NCBI GenBank assembly: GCA_003991915.1
Contig: RQTK01000511.1
Span: forward strand, 238,332-302,331
From: Elysia chlorotica
Taxonomy: Eukaryota; Mollusca; Gastropoda; Plakobranchidae
Reading direction: 5' to 3'
DNA: 64,000 nt
Made by a program: the position numbers and the translations under genes. A model generated the notes under the pieces. It did no database searches. It saw only the letters and a program-made list of their open reading frames with translations, and had not been told where the DNA came from. How positions within the stretch are numbered: position 1 is the stretch's first letter; the number at the start of each line of letters is the position of its first letter. Shown here piece by piece: positions 37,933-49,430 of the stretch.

Positions 37933-38875
37933 CTAGATAAAATAAAATAAAAAAGAGCCTTTCCCTTAAGGAGCAGTGGAAGAAAGTGTAAAATAAACAG
38001 TAAGCCTAATACCTGTATTTATGATTAAATTTTGTGAGAAAAGTGTTTAACAAGTTAAATAGAATACAAAGTCAATAATGTGTATGCATATAAACAGGAA
38101 ATCTTTACCATAGTTTACGACTTAAGATTCAAATTTAATTCACCTTATGCCCTCATCAACCCAGTCCTTTGGGCCTGAAATCTTGCAGTTTGGCAAGTTC
38201 AACATGAACTTGAAAACTATTATAATAATTGCAAATCCTAAAAGACCAAACACTGTCCTTTCACTTATCCAATGCTGTGTCTTTTTAAAGCTTGATTTCA
38301 AACATGACTTGATCATAATTTTGCACCATCAACTATTCATTTCATTTTATTTTCTGAATGAATAGATCTGTCAAATAGAGAAAAAAAAAGGTTTAGAACT
38401 TGATGAATCTTAAACAAAACATCTGCACTATAGTGTGAAATTATTTAACCTCATACACAACATTTTGAAATTGATCACTGTGTATTAAAATAATTTTTAA
38501 AGTTTCTGCGCTCTTCAACTTCTTCTTTGGTATTACTGCTAGAAGGGAATATTTTTAGCAAGTTTGATTCACAAGCGCTTGGATATTTTTGTAATTTAAA
38601 TAGATCTATATATATATTATTCTATACATATAAATCTACATTTTTCTCGCCTTCAGCTGTCAGACTGTATTCTATATTCCATAAAAAAAATAATATAAAC
38701 AAGAATTGTTCAATGTCGTTGATATCCTCTCTCGGAGCGCCTCAGCACTTTACTTGGACATCCACAGATTCTGCACAAACATGGATATTCATATTATACT
38801 TTAAACATTTACTTACAGGTAGGTGTAAGTTTTTATAATTTTATAAATTTTTGCTTCTCTGTTTCTCCACTACAG
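37933..38875. other. Head-to-head interval between C4orf33 homologue and the zinc-finger gene
   Basis: Both neighbouring genes point away from this 0.9 kb, and both lack a located first exon, so it probably holds their promoters. One candidate plus-strand first exon is the ATG at 38714 (MSLISSLGAPQHFTW...) ending at the good donor CAG|GTAGGT at 38818/38819. It is in phase with the exon at 38876, but would leave an intron of only 57 bases. I cannot confirm it. Confidence 0.3.
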
Positions 38876-41800
38876 CTCCACAGTCAACCGAGAACAGTCA
38901 GCAAAGCCACGTGAGCTACGCCCAGGCAGCACCGCAGGCAGCTGACAACTACTACTCTTACAGTGTTGGCACGGCTCAAGTACAGCCTGGTGATCACTAC
39001 AACTCGAGCGAGGCGCCAGCTCAAGCGTACTCAGTTGAGCAAACTGTTCCAAGCTACAGCGCTGAACCTCAGTACCAGCCTCAATACCAGCAGACAGCTC
39101 AACAACTGTACCAGCAGACCCCTCAACCTCAGCAGCAGCAGCAACACCATTATCAAGTGGCACCGCAACCTCAGCACTACCAGCAGCAGTACCAGGAGCC
39201 TGTTGCGACACACCCCACATCTCAGTATCAGTATGACACTGTGTCTCACTCGGCAGATGTGTACAGTGTTGGCAACCCAACCCACTCTGCTGCTGACAAT
39301 TACACGTACCAAAACGTGTCAGAGGGTACCTGGTCTACGGAGAACCAGTACGTTGAACCTTTAGGGTACTATGGGTCAGAACCAGCCTCTGTGGGTGGTT
39401 ATCAACAGGAACCATCGAGGTACGCCCCTAGCACTGTCCGTCCTGCCGCTGATACCAGAAACAGCTTTGCCGCTTACTCGGAGAACAGAAATAGTAGTGA
39501 ATTTACTTCTTATTCGGAGAGCACTTTCTCTGCATCCACAGGCTATAACAAGGATAGACTTAATTCTAAAGCCAACTTTTCTGAGCCCGAAGCCTTTCAC
39601 TCCAGCAAGCCTGACTTTGGTGGGTACAGTGGCCCAGCAACATTTACTAGAGGTAACTGGAGGCGCCCTGCGGATAGAGGGCGAGGGGGGCAGTTAGCCA
39701 CAGGTCATGGCAGTAATCACCAAGACTCGAGGGGTAGCCGCACTGACAATGCATGGTCAGACCCTTCACAGCGCAGAAGTGAGCACGGGGGGAACTGGAG
39801 AGGCGGGGGGAATCAATCTCGAAGACCTGCAGAGTTTCAGTCTAGTCCGTCTTTTGATGCAAGGAAAAGATTTGATGGTGCAGACGACAACAACCGGTTC
39901 AGTCGAGGAAAAGGCTTTAGCTTCAATTATAGCCGGGGCAAATTGCAGCCGCCTGCATACGGTCCAGCTCAGCCTGCAAAACCTGCAGCCGATGATACCC
40001 CTGTTTATCAGACACCAAAACCCTACAAAAAAACAGAAGTGCTTAAGGCACCGTCTCGGCCTCAAGACAGACTTTTAAATGAAGTTGAAGGAAAAGCGAA
40101 GCCAGCAGAGAAGAAGAAGCCAAGCCCAGAGGAGCTGAAGAAAATAGAGGAAGAGAGGAAAAAAGCTGAAGAAGAAGCAAAAAAGAAAGCTGAGGAGGAG
40201 AAGATAAAAGCAGAGGAGGAGGCACAAAAAAGAGCGGAGCAGGAGAAAAAGCGAGCTGAGGAAGAACAACGGAAAGCTGCCGAGGAACTGAGGAAGAAAC
40301 TGGCCGACGAAGCTGTGAAGGCGGCGCCCCCTAGTAAGCCTCCTGAGACTGCGGAGGAGATTGCCTATGAGGAGGAGATTCAACGTAAGATTCGAGAGTC
40401 TGTCGTTGTTTTGACCTCCACTGTGGAGGAGCCTGCGCCAGCTGTGCAGGCAGACCCCATGGCTGAGCTGGAAATGTCTGAGGAGCTTCGCGAGCTGCTG
40501 AAGAGCATCACGACCCAGTACCTGTGCAAGCTGTGCAGTGTGCGCATCGTGGGACCCCAGATGGCTGGCATGCACTATAATGGTAAAAACCACCTCAAGA
40601 AGCTGCGCAACTTTGTGCAGACGAATGGCCGCTCTGCCGGGTTCTACCTGGGGGTGGAAGAGCAAAAAACCAAAGAAACTAAAGATGATGAAGGGAAAAA
40701 TGGAGAGAACAAGGCAGAAGCTGTGGAAGCGACGGTAATGACGGCCACCAATGGTAGACACTGGTGGTCAAGTCAGGGTTGAAAGGTCACAAATATGGAC
40801 CCGAAGCAGTAGTACAGATACATTTCAGTTTTCATTTGAAAATGGAAATCTAAAATCTTTATTTTTTTCATTAATTTTATTTTTAGATTAAAATTAAATG
40901 GCAATTTTTTTTATTTTTTGTAGGGAACCATGCAGTGTGACCTTTAATCTCTGACCTTCAGCTTTGGAAAAAGATTCCAGCAATGACCGCGTGGCCCTAA
41001 CATTTCACAGAAAAGTTTTGGCAGGTGGCATCGGCTTGTGTCTCGTTCCTTGCCTTGTTGTTCATGAACTCTTCATCTTGATAACATTTCTGAGGCTCTT
41101 TACAACACATGCAAAGACTTGCCCACTCTTTTATATCCATAAGCTTCATTTTTCTTATAGTTAAAGAATTAAACACTACAAATGTGTCAGGTAGAGAAAA
41201 AAAAAAGCCTGAGGTAGTCTGCTCAATGAAATAATCAATTATAATTTTTTTTTTTTTAAATACAGGAATATTGAAGAAGTATAAAGTCTTTCATATGAAG
41301 TGAAAAGTCTCATTCTTCCGATTTAGAACTGCAGTGCTGTTATTATAGAAATGAGAAGACAGAAACACATACTATAAATATATTGGTATAAACAATGTGC
41401 TCTTTATTTAAAACAACAATACAGTGGAAACCTCAAAAAACAAAGTCTGATAATTCAAATTTCTCATATATCAAATTTTGAAAGAGAACAGGTTATTTTT
41501 TTTCTCTTTGGCTTCATTAAAATCAGACCAATAATTCAAAGTTTTTCTAGTTTGATTTTTCTTCTAATTCAAAGCTCATACCACCAATAGGCATGGCAAA
41601 AGTACTATTTGTCAAGCAGAATTCAACATAGCTGCCAACCAGTACCAAAACTATTTAATATACCTAGTGTATATTCTCAAACGGTCAAGTCACAGTCTGC
41701 TCAGCATGCCTTAAACAGTTGTTTGTTGCCCTCGACGCTCTGTCTGTGCCCTTGCTTATTGCGCCTTAAATAATCGTCATCAGGATTCAGGACAACAGGT

Positions 41801-43138
41801 CTAATCTAGATCTGATATTTCAAACTGATAACTGTTTTTATTATTCCAGCCTGCCGCTAATGGTTGCAACCATAGCCAAACTGATGCTGCCTTTTATATC
41901 GTACTATTTTAATAGCAGTTGGTGGTTTAGAAAGCCTTAAAATGTATACATGTATTATTGAAATTATGTTATTGTCCCGTAGGGACATCTGGATTTTCTA
42001 TCATTTTTGTACATTTGCAATCTCTTCGGGGACACCCGATTTGTCGTATTCCACTTTAAATTTCCAATTGAAGACTGATACAAATGGAACTCTAAACAAA
42101 CCTAGCTGTCATTCCGAAGTGAAACTGCATCTGGTGAAGTTGGATCTACATCGAGACTGTAGCTGGAGGGGCGAACTAGTTTAAGTGACAGAGCTTCTGG
42201 CTCTCAATAGGTGACTAGTTTGAAACCGACGACTGGGCAATTTATTTGTCAGATTTTGTCCCCTACTGGTTGGTTCAGCAAAATGTGAGAGGTTCTTTAG
42301 CCAACCGTCTTGAAAACATTTTTTTTTTCACTCAAAGCCTGGATGTTCCTGACACTATGAGATGAACATCAACAACAAAATTAACCAACCAAAACAGCAA
42401 CAAAATGCATTTATGAAATACACTAGTCCATGGTGCAGTTTTTAAAGTTATGGTTAAGCTTACACGCGTAAGTCAATACAGTCAAACCTGCTCAAGCGAC
42501 CACCTGTCTAAGACGACCATCTGGTCAAGCGACCAGCTATCCACCACCCCCTTGATTTTTTACTATATAAATACACCCCATAAAACGACCACCTCTCCAA
42601 CGCGACCGCGACCACCTATTTTCTCTACCAAAATGGTCTTTAACCTGTTAAAGCGACCACCCCATAACATCATTTACCAGTCTTGACCATGAAAGGTGCG
42701 GCAAACAAAAGATGACTTAACATTCAGTATGTTTGTTTGACATGCTTCACTGACCACCACGAGCCAGTGCGTCGATGTTACTAGGAAGATTGCGTGTCTA
42801 GACAGGTGTCAGACAAGAAGGCCTCGGTGAACGGCGGATTGTAACTTCAAAAGACCATGAGTGAAGGTTCCATAAATGGTTGTTGCTTTCTTTTATGGTC
42901 ATCAAACTTCCACTCAGTTTTACATAAAAGTTGGATTATGGAAAATTTGTCTTCTTTTTCTTCTTCGTCGTCGACGTCGTCTTCTCCTCCTCCTCCTCCT
43001 CCTCCTCCTCCTCCTTCTTCTTCTTCTTCTTCTTCTTCTTCTTCTTCTTCTTCTTCTTCTTCTTCTTCTTCTTCTTCTTCTTCTTCTTCTTCTTCTTCTT
43101 CTTCTTCTTCTTCTTCTTCTTCTTCTTCTTCTTCTTCT

Positions 43139-43169
<31 letters not shown>

Positions 43170-46100
43170 TTTAATGGGCCGTACGGCAGTCTCTAAGCCT
43201 GCGACCAACAACATATTTTTGTGGTTGGGAACTCAGAACGGAAAGTTTTGACCTGTCCAAGACGACCACCTGTCCAAGACGACCACTTTGACCCAGGATC
43301 TTCAGTGGTCGTCTTAGACAGGTTTGACTGTATTGAGAGCTGAGCTTGATAAGCTTGGCCATCGATAAGGTTCACAGTGACTTATTGCACTAAAAATCTG
43401 TATTTACTTTCTCAAAATTCAATGCATATTGCTCCCCAAGACATGCCTGATGCCAAGAAATGGGGTTGGAAGTAGATTGCTATGGAAAATAAACAATAGG
43501 AAACTGCTTAATGCAGTTTTTAAACAACCTAAGTAACTGTCTACTAAATTTAACTCTTTTGATTAGGAGTTAGGATTTTAAAAAATGAAGTTATGGGGTA
43601 GAAGTGGATAGACAAGGAGGCGGGTCGTATGCATGTGTGTGTGTGGGGGGAGGAATTAGACTTGGCGGGGGAAAGTTAAGGCAATAGGGCTCTAGACACA
43701 CAAGCTAGAGGTATGAGATTTGGTCCTCTCCTGACAAGACTGTTAGGGCTTGATGAGGACTTAGGATTAAAAGCGGGTGTGTGTGTGTGTATTTGTGTGC
43801 AAAGGGGGCGTAAAAAAGTTGAAGCAGCTCGGCTATGTCCTCTTCTGTAATTCAAATCCTCTTAACTCGAAGTTTAGATCAAATCCCAAGCAATTTGAGT
43901 TATGAGGTTTCCATTGTAATAAATAGTATTCACAATTTTAACATGTGCGCAGTTATGGTTATTTCTAGGTCTGATATATATATATCAACACTTTCATGCA
44001 AGAGGTATCTCTGCAAAATTTAAGTTATTCGTTTCTGACATGTTGTCGATATTTTTTTAGCCTGCAAAGACTAAAAGTTATGGCATATCAGACAAAATGA
44101 AGAATGCAAGATTCAGTTTATTTGATTGAAATATTTATTAGGCTCATTCGCTAAAATTGCAACCAAATTTCTTGTTACAAAGTTTTTTGTCTGATGAAGC
44201 CATTGATCAGAGAGCTGATGTGTTCTGTATTGTTTATTTTATTGTGGAACCGCACCTTTCCTTTTTTTTTTTTTAGCATCGCAATAATACATAGAGCTCT
44301 TATGCGAAATTTAGGTTTAACTATCGTCATCCATCATCATCATCGGTATTTTGATTAACGTGCAGGTACTGGGGCAACATCCACATCAGTGGACCCCCTT
44401 CAAAGGTTGCCTTTTTGTTGTTATTAATAGTGTTCATTGATAATTTTTGTACTAACCGACACAAAACTAAATTTTTAATTTACTGCATGGGCATTATCTG
44501 TTTAAGTATAAAAATATAAAAAAAACAACAATAAGGCAACTCGCCGTCCATCTCACGTAGAGGTGTATTGGCAATTTTACCAGTTAGTAGAATGACTGTT
44601 AAAAGTTTTGAACATATTTATTACAACCATTTTTCTTTCACTGTTGAAAAACGCGTTTATTAATTGCTGTTAAACTTTGGGTGTATGTTTCAGAGGGTAT
44701 TGTTTGCAGCATCTTATGCTTATTATATACCAGTTTATAGTATTTTCCCGCCAAATATGAAAATGTCAGCCTGTTGACGTTTCAGAGTGAGACATTTGTA
44801 GGACTCATCGAGGTGGCTCGATTCAACGAGCTACTAGAAACCACTAAAACTTGAGGATGATGTTCATCCAGTTGACAGGTTCATAACCTTCTGGGACCCT
44901 TTTCGTAATAAGCACCTTAAAATCTTGGGAAGGCTTTTTGAAGCCCCGAAAGTCCTACCCTTGCAGCTCGCGGACCGAAAACGGATCAACGATCCTGTAA
45001 CTTGCAAGTGGTCAAAGTAAGCAAAGGTCTTACATGTGGAGTCCGCCCAAGATATATAACTTTATAAGCCCCAATTGTTTTTTTTTTTTTTTAATTCTAA
45101 GCGTACATTAAACAGTGGATGTAAAGTGAAACAAATAGAGCCATAGTTTCTTAAACATGGTTTATGCTCAGAGAACTCCACTGTAACATGCATGTTATAG
45201 GGATGTTATAGGGAACATGGTCTACTTGTGAGCTCAAGTGGTGGTAATGCTTGTCTCACGTTGGTCCTCAGTTCATTTTTGGCCAAGGCAATATCACATC
45301 AAGCTCTGCTATTTTGACTCACTAGCTTTCAAGCGGGGTCTCATAGTCATATTGTCTAATTAGCAGCAGTATAGGGAAGATAGGCAACACGTAAAGCAAT
45401 GGTATAGTGACTTAAATGTTAATAAATTGATTTTTTTATAATATAAAGGTTTGTACCTCTGAATTATTACAGTGGAATGTGCTTCAGATAAACCTCTTGG
45501 GGACAGCCTTAAATTTTCTCCCAAGTTTATATTAAACAGGGAGTGTAAAATAAAAAGAAGAAGAAAAAAAGGCAATTGGTGCTCCGCAAATAGTTTATGT
45601 AATTATAAAGCAATAGTTTTTCTTTCACAGGCTTTATCTTTAGCGTATTCCACTAAACTTCATCTCAAAATGATAGGTTTTTATGATAATGGCAATGTGA
45701 CATGTTTAACCTGTGTAGTCATAAGGATATGTCCCATTAATACACCTTAAGCCTTTTTTATTATTGTTCCTTAGTCTTGAAAAAGAAAGATTGGTGTAAC
45801 AAACTTCTTGTATCTTTATTTTTTTTTAAACATTTGTAAGATGTGACACACAGCAGGGCGATCTTGAAATTGGATTTCTTTAGAAACAGTGGAATTTATC
45901 TAAAGTAAACTCGCTTCTGGGCAATGTTTACTTTAAATAAGTCCATTAGGCAGTCTTTAAAATAGTCCATTACAGGGTTTTTTTATGGATTGTTTTAGTG
46001 TTTGTATTGTTTAAAATGTTATTTGTTTCAAATTTAAAACTTTGACATCCAAAACTTGAGAGCCAAGACTGGTTGCAAAACTAGTATGGTTTTGCATATT

Positions 46101-49100
46101 AATTGTCTTTCTTTTTAAAGCAATTGCACATTATACTTAACAGAAAATTTCAGCTGCAAAAAATAATAGACATTCTTGATTGTGTGTTTCATATGTCCGG
46201 AAACATAACAAAAGCAACTTTTTGCATATTTGCAGATCTGAAAAAGCAAAAAAAAAATTAATATATCGCTTTTTGACGCACAGTACAAAAACTTTGCACT
46301 CATACAATGCAAAGAGGTTTTTTTAAGGAACTGAATGGGAGTCTTGAACTGTAGTCAACTCACTGCTCATATCAGTGCCAATGCATAAAAATTATTTTGT
46401 TATGTGTCCGGCTTAGCTTTGCTTTGACATTTAGGTTATTATTGACTTATCAAGCGATAGGACTGCAGGCGGATGAGTAATACGTAGCAGCGCCAACATT
46501 TCTCATGATTAAAAGAGGACCTGTGGCACCAAAGGGAAAAATATTTACAAGTACAAAAATCACACAATAGAGATTTTTGTGTACTGACCAGAACAAAAGG
46601 GAACAACTGTTTGTGAAATCACATTTCCTTTCAGATAAAAAAAAAAAAAAGAACTCGTTATTTCTCAGAAATATTTCTTTATAACAAACATGTACTTGAA
46701 TTATCATTTTTATAATTTTTTACCCATTTTATTTAAAATAATTCAAAGTTGGGTGTTGTTGTTTTTTTCTTTGTATGTATTTTTCCTCTGCTTTGCCAAA
46801 TGAAATGTAGTTTTATCTCTTTTTTTTTTCTTCAGACTACTGATATCATGTTCTAATAATGGTAAATGTACTCCATTTCTCACAATAGAAAAGTTATTTA
46901 AACTGAGCAGAACATTTGATTTTGCTCAGTGGAAACAAAATACCTACCTTTGTATATTATTGTTCTTCTCCAATTAATGCTTTACTTCTAAGTCACAACC
47001 TTAACCACTTTTTTTGAAGTTTGCAAAATTCCTTTAATGATAAAATTATACGTTTCATGCTGTCTTAACAATATAATTTTCTTGTGTGTGGGTTGTTTTT
47101 TTTTTTTTCACAAATCTAAACTTTTACCAAAGAAGTTTAAGAGTATATACTTTAAAAGAATTACAAATTCATCAATTTTTTTAACGTATGTGTTTTGTTG
47201 GGTTTTTTTGCCAATTTTTTTCTTCCTCGGACGCTAAAGGAGGTGGATGAGAAGAAATACTGCAAGATCTGCAAAGTGAGCTTTTCTCAACCCAGCCAGG
47301 CCGAGATGCACTACAAAGGGAAGAATCACGCAAAGAAGCTGAAAAACTGCGGAGGAGTGGATGGAACTGGGTAAGTGATGTGCAATATTGACAACTCGTG
47401 TACTTAAAAAAAAACTTCAGACTCAGTGTGTGTACTGCTCAACTGAAGATGTACAGTACATATTAATGGAGGTGGTGGGAGTAGATTAAATGCATTCACC
47501 TTTGCGGGTTGTTTGTTGTTGTTTTTTTAAATATGAATTGCAAACTGATGAGTAGATACAAAGTAATGAAATGCAGTAGTCTCCACTTTTAACAACATTT
47601 TGATTAATGACAGGTCTTAAAATTCGCGTTTTTCTCTCTATTTAAATAATTGAGGATGCAGGAAATATTTTTCATTAGTTTATAGGCAGCTTGGATTCTC
47701 CCAAATTAATTAACAGTAGTATTCTTGTACCATATTATGTTTGCACTGCGAACATTTCATGGCTCCTTGAAAATTTATTGTTTAAACTATAGCCGCAAAG
47801 TTTTTTTTTTCTCTCTCATCATGTGTTAACTCTTAAGTCTCAGTTGACTCTCAAAACACTAAAATGTTTTTTTGTAAAACAAGATTGAATAAAGATATGA
47901 TACAAGTCATGCTCAAGTTACTATAGTGCACTCCTTTTGTATTGAGCTCCAATATGTTGATCTTCACTTGTATTGATCCTCATACCTGATCCCAAGCCCT
48001 CTTTCTTTTTCTTTATATATTCCGATTGATTTGTTGATCTTTGGATGTATTAATCTTAAATTTAATCCTCCAGCGACACAACTTATTAGAGGTCGTTTTG
48101 TAACTTCATTGTGTGTCTATTGCAAGACAGGCTAGTGTCTAGGGTTAATGGTCTAATGATCAATAACTGTTGTTTTGGGTTGTTGATTTTTTTTTGGTTT
48201 TAATAGCTATTTCAGTATCAATTATTTATGGAATGCATTTATCCTACTAACCCTTCCCAACCCTTCTCTTGAAGCCCGGAAGTGTTTGAGTGTAAGATTT
48301 GCTGTGTGACGGTGACTGCCCAAGAGCACTTAACTGCCCACCTGAATGGGGCGCGGCACAAACAGCAGGTGCGCAAGATTGACGCCAACGAGAGCTACTC
48401 AGGTAAACACATCATCATTGCTATGTTTGCTTTGCTCTGCTCTGCTCTGGATGGTCCATGGTTAGAATTTGCAGCTTTTTAATCAGAAGTCCATGGGTTC
48501 AATCACCACCTTTTCTGATTGGGTTGGTGCCAGTATAATATCTATTTGTCCCATTTCGTCCCCTACTGGTTGGGTTTGTTTCCGTATAATGTGATGCTGA
48601 GACAGATGTCCAGGTCTTCCCGTGCTGTTTTCCAGACGTTATTCTTGGGGCCCATCCACATAAAAGCCTATGTAGTGCTTATGTTGGATGTTAAGCAACT
48701 CAACTACAACTCCGCTCAGGGTGGTCCATGGGTAGATGGTGCAGATTCTAATCGGAAGTTTTTAGGTTGAATCCCCACTCAGGCTGCCTTTTTTTTTCTC
48801 TTTTAGTTAGGTGGGTGCCAGTTTAATATGGTTGGTAAAATCAAGGGTATCCCCCATCTGGGACACTTGCTCTGTTTAGGATCTGTTAGTGTGACTAAAG
48901 ATGATCGATAAATGCATTTTGGAACTGCAATTTTCAACCTAGCTAGGTTGCAACCTTTAGGGAAATTTTAGATTGTTATAATGACATTCATTTTTCATTC
49001 CCTGAGCATTGAGAGTGACTGCTTGTTTCTGATCTAGCAAGTGTTTCTGGAAGTAGGAAAGGAAGGTCTCTCACTAGGTTAATATCTCCTTCGTTGCCAC

Positions 49101-49390
49101 AGAGGAGTAAATAGGAATATGGAGACAGGACCCCGGAGTGTTGGCAGGTCACATTATACTGATATCAATCCAAACAGTTTGGTCTTATTGGGGTTCGACC
49201 AGAGACACAAGATTAAAAGCAGCTTAACTGTACCAACTGAGCTACCTTTTCATTTCAGATTAACCAAGATGGACTAGGTGTTTTTGTTGTTATGAATGGG
49301 TTTTTTTGTGTTTTTTACCAACAAAAATTAATTTTTCATATAAATTTCTTTTGAGGACTTAAAAAAAAATTGCTATCATTATTATTATTA

Positions 49391-49430
<40 letters not shown>

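Larger units (their letters stand above)
41422..43916. mobile_element. DNA transposon with CAGTGGAAACCTC ends (non-coding), outer element
   Basis: Left end CAGTGGAAACCTC at 41422 and right end GAGGTTTCCATTG ending 43916 are inverted repeats with one mismatch, each flanked by TA. AATTCAAA-type words recur just inside both ends. A TA target site with CAGT termini fits the Tc1/mariner-pogo group. No transposase frame survives, so it is non-autonomous or decayed. It hosts the inner element at 42479-43332. Confidence 0.7.
40735..47239. other. Large transposon-rich intron of the zinc-finger gene
   Basis: Donor GTAATG at 40735, acceptor CGCTAAAG at 47239. It contains the nested inverted-repeat elements (41422-43916), a reverse LINE end (44340) and a dispersed repeat at about 46060-46410. 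No coding exon was found. If the donor at 40735 is not used, translation reads on for 16 codons to a stop at 40780-40782, which would give a form with only one finger. Confidence 0.6.

Noticed and set aside
40075..40761. 228-residue minus-strand frame rich in Leu
   Set aside because: It is antisense to the Lys/Glu-rich and zinc-finger part of the plus-strand exon, where the coding signal is clear.
42857..43251. Poly-Ser, poly-Leu, poly-Phe and poly-Lys frames
   Set aside because: All are translations of the CTC/TTC microsatellite in different frames.
49180..49255. tRNA gene on the minus strand
   Set aside because: A- and B-box-like words are present but no complete cloverleaf; other copies show it is a SINE head.
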